This document shows positions 1 through 6,490 of a DNA stretch of 9,323 nt, piece after piece. The translations under genes were made by a program, and so were the position numbers. The stretch spans positions 1 through 9,323 of the forward strand of contig JALONY010000033.1 in NCBI GenBank assembly GCA_025454715.1. The letters run 5' to 3'. Within the stretch, counting starts at the first letter, position 1, and each line of letters starts with the position of its first letter. A model generated the notes under the pieces. It made no database searches, had not been told where the DNA came from, and was given only the letters and a program-made list of their open reading frames with translations. The DNA comes from Anaerolineae bacterium. GTDB lineage: Bacteria; Chloroflexota; Anaerolineae; Aggregatilineales; Phototrophicaceae.

Positions 1-110
1 GAGGTGCGCTGACCCCAACCCGTCGGGGTTTCGCCGGACAAACGCTCAGGCTGGGCTATGCCCAGCGCCGGATAGGGCGCTATAATATCTTGAACACGGA
101 GAGACCCCAT
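1..110 (+). promoter_or_regulatory. Upstream region with -10 box and two dyads
   Basis: Promoter region of the first gene. A perfect TATAAT lies at 81-86, about 25 bases before the ATG at 111, so the 5' leader would be only about 18 bases. No good -35 hexamer is visible at 17-18 bases spacing (ATGCCC or TATGCC at 57-63), which suggests activator dependence or a weak promoter. Two inverted repeats cover the -35 and spacer region: GCTGGGC-TAT-GCCCAGC (50-66), and AGCGCC-N6-GGCGCT (64-81), whose last base is the first base of the -10 box. Further left, AACCC-GTCG-GGGTT (17-30) followed by one more T resembles a weak terminator of an upstream gene. A TGA at 10-12 or a TAA at 83-85 could be that gene's stop, but nothing readable remains of it. 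The roles of the dyads are inferred. Confidence 0.5.
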
Positions 111-1202
111 ATGTCTGTTGACTTTATCTCGCGCATGTTCGGGATGAGCGTGTTCGCCGTCCTCGGTGCGCGCTTCGGCCTAGACCTCGCCCCCATCACC
201 AACCTGCCCGCGCAGACCGCAACGCTGATTTTCGGCCTGCTGGGCGCGCTGATTGGCCTGATTTTGACCCCATGGCTGACCGTCAGGCCGGTGCGCTCGC
301 TCAGCCGCGCCATGAGCAACCTGACGGTCGAGGTCTGGTTGGTCACGCTGTTGGGGGTCTTCATCGGCCTCGTGATTGGCTTGTTGTTGGCCTACCCGTT
401 GTCGTTGTTGGGCAACCCGCTGGGCACCATCTTGCCCGCCGCCATCTCCATCGTCAGCGGTTACTTGCTGGGGAGCGCGTTCGCCCAGCGCAGCCGCGAA
501 TTGTGGGATGCGCTGGTCATCCGCAGCGGCAGCGCCCGCGTGCGCCTGATGAGCCAATCGACGCGCCAAGTGTTGGTCGATACCAGCGCGTTGATTGATG
601 GGCGCATCGTCGGCATCACCGAGAGCGGCTTCTTGAACGGCACGATCGTCGTGCCGCGCTTCGTGTTGGCCGAGCTGCACCACGTCGCCGATTCGTCGGA
701 TATGTTGCGGCGCAACCGTGGGCGGCGCGGCCTGAACAAGCTGAACGATTTGCAGCGCTCCGACCTGATCGTGGTCAAAATCGTCGAGGACGATTTCGAG
801 GACATCCCGCAGGTCGATAACAAGCTGGTGGCGCTGGCGCAAAAGCTGGAAGCGGCCATCGTGACCAACGATTACAACCTGAACAAGGTGGCCAGCGCGC
901 AGGGCGTGCAGGTGCTCAACGTCAACGCCTTGGCCAATGAGGTCAAGTCGGTTTACATCCCGGGCGAGGCGTTCTTGCTGCACATCATCCAAGAGGGCAA
1001 CCAGTCCAATCAGGGCGTGGGCTACCTCGAGGACGGCACGATGGTGGTGGTCGAGCATGGTCGCCAGTTCATGGACAGAACCATCAAGGTCATCGTGACG
1101 CGCCTGATTAACCGCGATACCGGGCGCATCATCTTCGCCGTGCCAGAGGGCATGGAGCGCCGCAATTACGCCGAATTGGGCGATACCTCCGACGACGCCT
1201 AG
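111..1202 (+). CDS. Membrane-anchored PIN/TRAM domain protein (YacL family)
   Basis: A 363-residue protein with four predicted membrane segments (about 12-28, 36-56, 74-95, 105-124), then a PIN nuclease-type domain (about 153-275) and a C-terminal TRAM domain (about 281-345). The PIN acidic residues are visible: D157 and D163 in VDTSALIDGR, E189 in LAELH, D236 in QVDNKL and D254 in TNDYNL. This order of parts is that of Bacillus subtilis YacL and its relatives. PIN domains are metal-dependent RNases and TRAM domains bind RNA, so a membrane-tethered RNA-cleaving or RNA-binding role is likely, but the family's substrate is not settled as far as I know. ATG at 111 is chosen because GGAGAG (98-103) sits 7 bases before it. 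A TTG at 90 is in frame and the frame stays open to the window edge, but those residues do not look conserved. It is followed by an intrinsic terminator on its stop codon and then cysS. Confidence 0.9.
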   Translation: MSVDFISRMFGMSVFAVLGARFGLDLAPITNLPAQTATLIFGLLGALIGLILTPWLTVRPVRSLSRAMSNLTVEVWLVTLLGVFIGLVIGLLLAYPLSLLGNPLGTILPAAISIVSGYLLGSAFAQRSRELWDALVIRSGSARVRLMSQSTRQVLVDTSALIDGRIVGITESGFLNGTIVVPRFVLAELHHVADSSDMLRRNRGRRGLNKLNDLQRSDLIVVKIVEDDFEDIPQVDNKLVALAQKLEAAIVTNDYNLNKVASAQGVQVLNVNALANEVKSVYIPGEAFLLHIIQEGNQSNQGVGYLEDGTMVVVEHGRQFMDRTIKVIVTRLINRDTGRIIFAVPEGMERRNYAELGDTSDDA

Positions 1203-1220
1203 CGCGGGCGTCGCTTTTTT
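1193..1220 (+). terminator. Rho-independent terminator overlapping the stop codon
   Basis: CGACGCC (1193-1199) pairs perfectly with GGCGTCG (1207-1213), giving a 7-bp GC-rich stem with a 7-base loop that contains the TAG stop codon (1200-1202). One C and then six T (1215-1220) follow. The stem and T-tract fit a classical intrinsic terminator. Only 28 bases separate the T-tract from the cysS start, so cysS needs either read-through or a promoter packed into this gap. A TATACG at 1220-1225 lies 24 bases before the cysS ATG, nearly the same distance as TATAAT before the first gene, but it has no -35 partner and is a weak match. Confidence 0.75.
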
Positions 1221-1248
1221 ATACGCACACCACAACGAGAGAGGGACT

Positions 1249-2703
1249 ATGGCGCTGCAAATCTACAACGTCTTGGGACGACAAAAGGCCGAGTTTACCC
1301 CGATGGAGCCGGGCTACGTCGGGATGTACGTGTGCGGCCCCACGGTGCAAGATTACGCGCACCTCGGGCACGGCAAGACCTATACGTCGTTCGACGTGAT
1401 CGTGCGGTGGTTGCGTAAGAGCGGCTATCAGGTGCTGTACGTCCAAAACATCACCGATGTCGGCCACTTGCTGGACAGCGGCGAAGACCGCATCCTCAAG
1501 AAGGCGCGCCAATTGCAATCCAAGCCGATGCAGTTGGTCGAGTTCTACACCCGCGAGTGGTACCGCGACATGGACTCGATGGGCATCATCCGCCCCGACA
1601 TCAGCCCGCGTGCCAGCGCGCACATCCCAGAGCAAATCAAGATGGCGCAAACCCTGATTGACAAGGGTTTCGCTTACGAGGCCAACGGGAGCGTCTATTT
1701 CGACGTGACCAGCGCGCCCGACTACGGCAAGCTGAGCAACCGCCGCATCGAGATGCAAGAGGCGGGCACCCGCGAGGCCGTGCGCGACGAGAAGCGCCAC
1801 GCCGAGGACTTCGCGCTGTGGAAGCGCGCCGAGCCGGAGCACATCTTGCGCTGGGATAGCCCGTGGGGCGAGGGCTTCCCGGGCTGGCACATCGAATGCT
1901 CGGCCATGGCCAAGAAATATTTGGGGCCGACCTTCGACATCCACGGCGGCGGGGTCGATAACATCTTCCCGCACAACGAGTCGGAAATCGTGCAGAGCGA
2001 GTGCGCCAACGATGCCGAGTTCGCTCGGTATTGGATGTTGGTCGGGTCGCTGATGGTGCCCGACCAAGACGGCATCCCGACCAAGATGAGCAAGTCGCTG
2101 GGCAACTTCGTCACCCTGCGCGACGCCCTGACCAAGTACCGCCCCGAGGTCATCCGCACCTTCGTGCTCAGCGCGCACTATTCTAGCCCCGTGACCTACA
2201 GCGAGGACTCGATGCGCGGGGCGCAAGGCGGCTGGGAGCGGCTGAACAACGCCGTTTGGCTGGTGCGTGGGCGCTTGGCGACCGCTCCGGCTGGCTCGGA
2301 CGGCAACGGCTTCTTGCCGCGCCTCGCCCAAGCCCGCGCCGATTTCGCGGCGGCGATGGACGACGATTTCAACGCGCCGGTGGCGCTCTCGGCCTTGCAA
2401 GAATTGACTCGCGAGGTCAACACCTTGCTCAACAGCGACGCGACGGTCGGGCGCGAGGTGCTGACCGACATCGACGCGCTGTATACCGAGCTGGCCGGTG
2501 AGGTGTTGGGCATCATCGCCCCGCCGCAGGCCGCCAATGCCAACGCCGAGCGCGAGGCGGGGCTGATTAAATTGCTGATCGAGATGCGCAACAACGCCCG
2601 CAAGGCCAAGGACTTCGCCGCCAGCGACCGCATCCGCGATGAATTGGCGCGCCTCGGCGTCACGCTCGAGGACACCCGCGACGGCACGCTGTGGAAGGTA
2701 TAG
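1249..2703 (+). CDS. cysS: Cysteine--tRNA ligase
   Basis: Cytoplasmic class I aminoacyl-tRNA synthetase, 484 residues, close to the usual bacterial length. It activates cysteine with ATP and loads tRNA-Cys. The HIGH motif appears as HLGH at 38-41 and the KMSKS loop is exact at 279-283. The zinc ligands that select cysteine are all present: C29 in YVCGPT, C217 in HIECS, H242 and E246 in PHNESE, matching C28, C209, H234 and E238 of the E. coli enzyme. The C-terminal part (about 340-484) is the DALR-type helical anticodon-binding domain ending in DTRDGTLWKV. The ATG at 1249 is supported by a purine-rich GAGAGAGGGA just upstream and by the typical N-terminus IYNVLGRQK. rlmB starts 4 bases after its stop, so the two are surely cotranscribed. 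Identification is safe. Confidence 0.98.
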   Translation: MALQIYNVLGRQKAEFTPMEPGYVGMYVCGPTVQDYAHLGHGKTYTSFDVIVRWLRKSGYQVLYVQNITDVGHLLDSGEDRILKKARQLQSKPMQLVEFYTREWYRDMDSMGIIRPDISPRASAHIPEQIKMAQTLIDKGFAYEANGSVYFDVTSAPDYGKLSNRRIEMQEAGTREAVRDEKRHAEDFALWKRAEPEHILRWDSPWGEGFPGWHIECSAMAKKYLGPTFDIHGGGVDNIFPHNESEIVQSECANDAEFARYWMLVGSLMVPDQDGIPTKMSKSLGNFVTLRDALTKYRPEVIRTFVLSAHYSSPVTYSEDSMRGAQGGWERLNNAVWLVRGRLATAPAGSDGNGFLPRLAQARADFAAAMDDDFNAPVALSALQELTREVNTLLNSDATVGREVLTDIDALYTELAGEVLGIIAPPQAANANAEREAGLIKLLIEMRNNARKAKDFAASDRIRDELARLGVTLEDTRDGTLWKV

Positions 2704-2707
2704 GCTG

Positions 2708-3460
2708 ATGGAATTCGTCTATGGGCATTGGGCGGTACACGAGTGCCTGAAGGCGCGCCGCCGCAAGGTCGAGAACCTGTTGCTGGCCGACCGCACCGAG
2801 GAACGCGACAAGAAAGTGGCCGAGGTGCTGGAATTGGCCAAGATGCGCGGGGTGCCGGTGCAGCGCGTGCAGCGCCGCATCCTCGACGATTTGTCGAACA
2901 ACGGCAACCATCAGGGGATGGCCTTGCGCGTGTCCGATTACCCGTATGTCGAGGTCGAGGCCATCCTGAAGGTGGCGCATGAGCGCGGTGAGCGCCCGTT
3001 CTTGCTGTTGCTCGACCACCTCGAAGACCCCCAGAACATCGGGACGCTGATGCGCGTGGCCGACGCGGTCGGCATCCACGGCATCGTGATGCCCGAGCGG
3101 CGCAGCGCGTCGATTACGCCCGCGGTGGTGCGGGCGTCGTCCGGCGCGGTCGAGCATCTGCACATCGCGCAGGTGGTCAACCTCGTGCAGACGATGAAGA
3201 AGCTGAAAGAGCACGATGTCTGGCTGGTCGGGATGGACACCGGCGATGACGTGCCGTTTTTCGAGCCTGCCCAGCTCAATATGGCCATCGGGTTGGTGAT
3301 GGGCAGCGAGGGCAAAGGCATCTCGAAGCTGGTGCGCGAGACGTGTGACCTGCTGATGAAATTGCCGATGCGCGGGCACGTCGAGAGCCTGAACGTCGCC
3401 ACGGCGGGGGCGGTCGCGCTGTATGGGGCGTGGCAAGCCCGTGGTTATGGCAGCAAGTAG
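2708..3460 (+). CDS. rlmB: 23S rRNA (guanosine-2'-O-)-methyltransferase, TrmH/RlmB family
   Basis: A SPOUT-class RNA methyltransferase of 250 residues. Family members move a methyl group from S-adenosylmethionine to a ribose 2'-OH; RlmB modifies G2251 of E. coli 23S rRNA. The N-terminal domain (1-78) opens with MEFVYGHWAVHECL, close to the YGxHAV start of RlmB, and carries the NNGNHQG segment (64-70) typical of this substrate-binding domain. The three knot motifs follow: DHLEDPQNIGTLMR (N110, R116), GLVMGSEGKGIS (195-206, E201) and LPMRGHVESLNVATAGAVAL (219-238, S227, N229). ATG at 2708 is chosen over in-frame upstream codons inside cysS because of this conserved start and GGAAGG at 2693-2698, 9 bases before it. 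The exact nucleotide modified is inferred. A tRNA-methylating TrmH relative cannot be fully ruled out. Confidence 0.92.
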   Translation: MEFVYGHWAVHECLKARRRKVENLLLADRTEERDKKVAEVLELAKMRGVPVQRVQRRILDDLSNNGNHQGMALRVSDYPYVEVEAILKVAHERGERPFLLLLDHLEDPQNIGTLMRVADAVGIHGIVMPERRSASITPAVVRASSGAVEHLHIAQVVNLVQTMKKLKEHDVWLVGMDTGDDVPFFEPAQLNMAIGLVMGSEGKGISKLVRETCDLLMKLPMRGHVESLNVATAGAVALYGAWQARGYGSK

Positions 3461-3496
3461 CGCCGATTTTTGAGCATTACGGTGTGTTGGGCGTGT

Positions 3497-3509
3497 ACTG
3501 TATGATAGG
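3497..3509 (+). promoter_or_regulatory. Candidate -10 element for frr
   Basis: TATGAT at 3501-3506 sits inside ACTGTATGATAGG, 66 bases before the frr start. A near copy, ACTGTAAGATGG, occurs before the MoxR-type gene at 5041-5052. No convincing -35 box is present at 17-18 bases (TACGGT or TTACGG). If this is a promoter, transcription would begin around 3512, and the leader would hold the hairpin at 3520-3544. The TTTTT at 3467-3471 after rlmB has no strong stem before it, so I do not call a terminator there. Confidence 0.4.
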
Positions 3510-3519
3510 TCGTGTTTGC

Positions 3520-3544
3520 GGCGTTTGGGGGCACCCCCAACGCC
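3520..3544 (+). other. Stable hairpin in the frr leader
   Basis: GGCGTT (3520-3525) and GGGG (3527-3530) pair with CCCC (3535-3538) and AACGCC (3539-3544), leaving T3526 as a one-base bulge and GCAC as the loop. This 10-bp stem has no T-tract after it, so it is not a standard terminator on this strand. It ends 28 bases before the frr ATG and leaves the ribosome-binding site free. A mRNA-stabilising element, an attenuating pause, or a protein site are all possible; the sequence does not decide between them. Confidence 0.55.
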
Positions 3545-3572
3545 ACGTTCCACGCGAAAGGGATGATGTACC

Positions 3573-4130
3573 ATGGTCGAGGATGTCCTAAAAGAAATCC
3601 GTCAGAAGATGAAGGCCACGCTGGGGGTCTTCGAGCAAGACCTCGCGGGCTTGCGCTCCAACCGTGCATCGACCGGCCTCGTAGACCGGCTGGTCATCGA
3701 CTATTACGGCACGCCCAGCGAGCTGCGCTCATTGGCCAATATCAGCACGCCCGAGCCGATGCAAATCCTGATCCGCCCGTTCGATTCCGGCGTGGTGAAG
3801 GCCATCGAGAAGGCCATCATGGAGGCCAACATCGGGGCGCGCCCCAACGTGGACGGCTCACAAATCCGCATCAACATGCCCGCCCTCACCCGTGAGCGCC
3901 GCATGGAGCTGGTGAAGGTGCTCCACAAGCGCGTGGAAGATGCGCGCATCTCGCTCCGCAACATCCGCCGCAGCGGCATCGATGACCTCAAGGACTTCGA
4001 GAACGAGGGCATGATTTCCGAGGACGACCTCGAGCGCGGCGAGGGCGAAATTCAAAAGCTGACCGACCAGTTCATCGCCCAAGTCGAGGAACTGTCGAAG
4101 GTCAAAGAAAAAGAGATGCTGGAAGTCTAG
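3573..4130 (+). CDS. frr: Ribosome recycling factor
   Basis: 185 residues, the same length as the E. coli protein. It acts with EF-G and IF3 to split the post-termination ribosome and free the mRNA and tRNA. Family landmarks are in order: LRSNRAST (27-34), DYYGTPSELRSLANIS (43-58), the helix segment AIEKAIMEANIGARPN (77-92), PALTRERRMELVK (103-115) and ISLRNIRR (126-133), with R132 at the position of the essential E. coli R132. Domain I is the three-helix bundle (1-30 and about 105-185); domain II is the small inserted alpha/beta domain. ATG at 3573 follows AAAGGGA (3557-3563) by 9 bases. It is followed by uppS after 72 bases, a very common bacterial pairing, but pyrH, often the gene before frr, is absent here. 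Confidence 0.98.
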   Translation: MVEDVLKEIRQKMKATLGVFEQDLAGLRSNRASTGLVDRLVIDYYGTPSELRSLANISTPEPMQILIRPFDSGVVKAIEKAIMEANIGARPNVDGSQIRINMPALTRERRMELVKVLHKRVEDARISLRNIRRSGIDDLKDFENEGMISEDDLERGEGEIQKLTDQFIAQVEELSKVKEKEMLEV

Positions 4131-4159
4131 CGCGTCGAATGTGAAGCCGTGCGGGGGAG

Positions 4160-4180
4160 GGGCGCACCGCCGCCGCGCCC
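4160..4180 (+). other. GC-rich hairpin between frr and uppS
   Basis: GGGCGC (4160-4165) pairs with GCGCCC (4175-4180) around a 9-base loop in the 72-base gap between frr and uppS. No T-tract follows, so it is not a typical intrinsic terminator. It lies 11 bases ahead of the uppS AGGAG and might modulate translation or mRNA stability, but a chance fold in such GC-rich sequence is just as likely. Confidence 0.3.
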
Positions 4181-4202
4181 GCCCCTGCCGAGGAGAAAGA
4201 GC

Positions 4203-4991
4203 ATGGCCGTGAGCGTCGCCCAATTCCCCGATACCGCCCCCCACCCTGACGCGCACCTGCCCGAGCGCATCCCGCGACACGTCGCCATCATCATGGACGG
4301 CAACGGGCGCTGGGCGGCCTCGCGTGGGTTGCCCCGCTCCGAGGGGCACCGCCGCGGCACCGAGAACCTGCGGACGACCATCCGCGCCGCAGTCGAGTTC
4401 GGCGTGCAAATCTTGACGGTCTACGCCTTCAGCACCGAAAACTGGGGGCGTCCGCGCCGCGAGGTCAAGCTGTTGTTGCGGATTCTCGAGATGGTCATCG
4501 ACCGCGAACTGCGCGAATTGCACGAAAATGGCGTGCAGATTCGGCATATCGGCGAGCTCAACGGCATCCCCGAAAACCTCCAGCGCAAGGTCGTGCAGGC
4601 CTGCGACTATACCAAGCGCAACACGCGCCTGATTTTGAACGTCGCCTTCAACTATGGCGGGCGCGACGAAATCGTGCACGCGGTGCGGCGCATCGTCGAG
4701 TCCGGCATCCCCGCCGACCAAATCAACGAGGACACCATCGCCGCCAATTTGTACACCGCTGGCCTGCCCGACCCCGATTTGATCATCCGCACCAGCGGCG
4801 AATTGCGCGTGAGCAACTTCTTGATTTGGCAAGGGTCGTACAGCGAATATTATGCCACCGACGTATTTTGGCCCGATTTCAACCGTGCCGAGTTCTTGAA
4901 GGCGCTGCACGATTATAATGGCCGTCGGCGGCGTTTCGGCCTGACCGACGCGCAAATCGAGGGGCAAGACGACCCCGACGACGAGGGCTGA
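4203..4991 (+). CDS. uppS: Isoprenyl transferase (undecaprenyl diphosphate synthase type)
   Basis: 262-residue cis-prenyltransferase that adds isopentenyl units to farnesyl diphosphate, giving the long polyprenyl carrier used for peptidoglycan and other wall polymers; it acts at the inner face of the membrane. The signature is complete: HVAIIMDGNGRWA (26-38) with the magnesium-binding D32 and G33-N34-G35-R36, H49, YAFSTENW (74-81, N80), and the IPP-binding segment IIRTSGELRVSNFLIW (194-209) with R196, R202 and then S204. E215 in SYSE is the second metal ligand. These match D26, N74, R194, R200 and E213 of the E. coli enzyme. ATG at 4203 is preceded by AGGAG (4191-4195) at 7 bases. A GTG at 4149 would add 18 Pro/Arg-rich residues with no family match and is rejected. 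Product chain length cannot be read from the sequence with certainty. Confidence 0.96.
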   Translation: MAVSVAQFPDTAPHPDAHLPERIPRHVAIIMDGNGRWAASRGLPRSEGHRRGTENLRTTIRAAVEFGVQILTVYAFSTENWGRPRREVKLLLRILEMVIDRELRELHENGVQIRHIGELNGIPENLQRKVVQACDYTKRNTRLILNVAFNYGGRDEIVHAVRRIVESGIPADQINEDTIAANLYTAGLPDPDLIIRTSGELRVSNFLIWQGSYSEYYATDVFWPDFNRAEFLKALHDYNGRRRRFGLTDAQIEGQDDPDDEG

Positions 4992-5066
4992 GCGCACGTC
5001 CCATCGGCCTCTAATGTGCGCGCCCGCCGCGGCACGCTACACTGTAAGATGGTTTGACCTGAAGGG
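4992..5066 (+). promoter_or_regulatory. Candidate promoter and dyad before the MoxR-type gene
   Basis: In the 87-base gap after uppS, GCGCAC (4992-4997) can pair with GTGCGC (5016-5021) over an 18-base loop. The stem abuts the uppS stop codon, has no T-tract, and is a weak terminator candidate at best. Further on, ACTGTAAGATGG (5041-5052) nearly repeats the element before frr and contains TAAGAT (5045-5050), a possible -10 box. No clear -35 box is seen. AAGGG at 5062-5066 is the likely ribosome-binding site for the ATG at 5079. Confidence 0.4.
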
Positions 5067-5078
5067 ATGCGCGCAACC

Positions 5079-6038
5079 ATGATTGAAAAAATCAAACAGC
5101 AGTTGGCCGAGCAGGGCTACATCGCCACCGATGACATCGCCACGGTCGTCTTTTTGGCCGACCAGCTCGAAAAACCGCTTTTGGCCGAAGGCCCCGCCGG
5201 TGTCGGCAAGACCGAGCTGGCCAAGATGTGGGCGAAGGTGACCGGTCGTCAGCTCATCCGCCTGCAATGCTATGAAGGCTTGGACGAGAGCAAGGCACTG
5301 TACGAGTGGGAATATGCCAAGCAGATGCTGTATACCCAGCTCCTGCGCGACAAGCTGGGCAGCATCTTGTCGGACACGATGACCCTGCGCGAGGCCGCCG
5401 ACAAGCTGGGCACCGAGGAATCGGTCTTCTTTAGCCAGCGCTTCTTGTTGCCGCGCCCGTTGCTTCAGGCGTTGATGAGCGAGCAACCGGTGGTGTTGCT
5501 GATTGACGAAATCGACCGCGCCGATGCCGAGTTCGAGGCGTTCTTGCTCGAAATCTTGAGCGAGTTCCAAGTCTCCATCCCAGAGCTGGGCACCGTGAGC
5601 GCCAAGGCCAAGCCGACCGTGTTCCTGACCAGCAACAACACCCGTGAGCTGAGCGAGGCGCTCAAGCGGCGGTGCTTGTATACGTTCGTCGATTACCCCA
5701 GCCAAGAGGCCGAACTGGCCATCGTGCGGATGCGCGTGCCGCAACTGCGCGAGAAGCTGGCCGAGGACGCGGTGCGCTTCGTCCAAAGCCTGCGCCAGCT
5801 CGACCTGAAGAAGCTCCCCAGCGTCAGCGAGACGATCGACTGGGCGCGGGCGCTGGTGATGCTCAACGCCGACTCGCTTGACCAAAACACCCTGACCAGC
5901 ACCCTGACGGTGCTGGTGAAGCACGAGAGCGACGCCCAAAAAGCCCGCCGCGCCCTCATCGAGGGAGGACGCCCCAACCCGGGCGATCGCCCGCGTCGCC
6001 AAAACCCGCCTTATGGTGGCCGTGGCTTCAACAACTGA
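5079..6038 (+). CDS. MoxR-family AAA+ ATPase (CoxD-like)
   Basis: 319-residue AAA+ ATPase. Walker A is GPAGVGKT (38-45), Walker B is VVLLIDEID (138-146) with D143 and E144, sensor 1 is TSNNTREL (184-191) and the arginine-finger region is LKRRCLY (195-201); a lid segment with SVSETIDWARAL lies at 248-259. The stretch LQCYEGLDESKALYEWEYAKQM, which begins at residue 62, is typical of the MoxR branch that contains CoxD of carbon monoxide dehydrogenase clusters. Such ATPases usually work with a von Willebrand factor A protein as chaperones that assemble or activate metalloenzymes. No such partner follows here. The C-terminus (297-319) is a Pro/Arg/Gly-rich, probably disordered tail. ATG at 5079 is preferred over 5067 because the AAGGG at 5062-5066 needs room; residues 1-10 also look like a proper helix start. 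The client is unknown. Confidence 0.9.
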   Translation: MIEKIKQQLAEQGYIATDDIATVVFLADQLEKPLLAEGPAGVGKTELAKMWAKVTGRQLIRLQCYEGLDESKALYEWEYAKQMLYTQLLRDKLGSILSDTMTLREAADKLGTEESVFFSQRFLLPRPLLQALMSEQPVVLLIDEIDRADAEFEAFLLEILSEFQVSIPELGTVSAKAKPTVFLTSNNTRELSEALKRRCLYTFVDYPSQEAELAIVRMRVPQLREKLAEDAVRFVQSLRQLDLKKLPSVSETIDWARALVMLNADSLDQNTLTSTLTVLVKHESDAQKARRALIEGGRPNPGDRPRRQNPPYGGRGFNN

Positions 6039-6054
6039 GCCGGTAGCGACCCTG

Positions 6055-6474
6055 ATGCGCCGATTTGTCTTGGGGGCGGCTGTGCTGGCCGCCTTGTTCA
6101 CCCTGACCGCCTGCCGCCAGAGCGTCGGCGGCGTGCCGCAGTCCAGCGCGCCCGGCTATGTGTTGGTATTGTCGGTCGAGCCGACCACGCCACCGGTCGG
6201 CATCGGCACGCTCAGCGTGTCGGTCTTCGACCCCGATGGCGCGCCGGTGTTGCCTGCCGCCATCGCCCGCATCGACGCCATCGGCAACATGAGCCACGCA
6301 GGGATGACGCCGGTCGAATTGGCCGTGTCGTCGGGCGATTTGGCGATGGTCTCGGCGGGCACCTATCATCTGCCGTTCGATTTCAACATGGGCGGTGAGT
6401 GGTTCATCGACGTGAGCGTGACGCTGACCGGCGGCGGTATCGTGACCGGCAGGATTGACCTAGACGTGCGTTGA
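6055..6474 (+). CDS. Lipoprotein with YtkA/FixH-like domain
   Basis: A 139-residue exported lipoprotein. The signal peptide starts MRRFVLG, has a hydrophobic core, and ends in a perfect lipobox L17-T18-A19-C20, so C20 should be lipidated and the rest lie outside the membrane. The mature part is a small beta-sandwich (about 35-139): it has a VFDPDG turn, NMSHAGM (78-84), and AGTYHLPFDFNMGGEWFIDV (101-120), the pattern of the YtkA-like family that also includes FixH/CcoH. M79, H81, M84, H105 and M112 could bind copper, but this is inference. ATG at 6055 is chosen because it gives a proper signal peptide; an ATG at 6013 would overlap the previous gene and put 14 polar residues ahead of it. No strong Shine-Dalgarno is seen, so translation may be coupled to the MoxR-type gene ending 16 bases upstream. 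The iron-sulfur protein starts 16 bases downstream. Confidence 0.75.
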   Translation: MRRFVLGAAVLAALFTLTACRQSVGGVPQSSAPGYVLVLSVEPTTPPVGIGTLSVSVFDPDGAPVLPAAIARIDAIGNMSHAGMTPVELAVSSGDLAMVSAGTYHLPFDFNMGGEWFIDVSVTLTGGGIVTGRIDLDVR

Positions 6475-6490
6475 CCGAGGAGAGCCGCCC

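Noticed and set aside
1219..2400. 393-codon open frame on the minus strand opposite cysS
   Set aside because: Low-information composition opposite a certain gene.
3461..3471. T-run after rlmB as a terminator
   Set aside because: TTTTT at 3467-3471 has no convincing stem directly before it.
4149..4202. GTG start extending uppS by 18 residues
   Set aside because: The extension is Pro/Arg-rich and unlike UppS N-termini, and AGGAG is placed correctly for ATG 4203.
3858..4997. 379-codon open frame on the minus strand opposite frr and uppS
   Set aside because: Shadow of two well-identified genes; no recognisable motifs and no credible start region.
5068..5075. TGCGCGCA palindrome at the MoxR-type gene start
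   Set aside because: Short GC-rich palindromes are expected by chance in this sequence and nothing ties it to a function.
6013..6054. Upstream ATG for the lipoprotein
   Set aside because: It would overlap the MoxR-type gene and bury the signal peptide behind 14 polar residues; ATG 6055 gives a normal lipoprotein signal.
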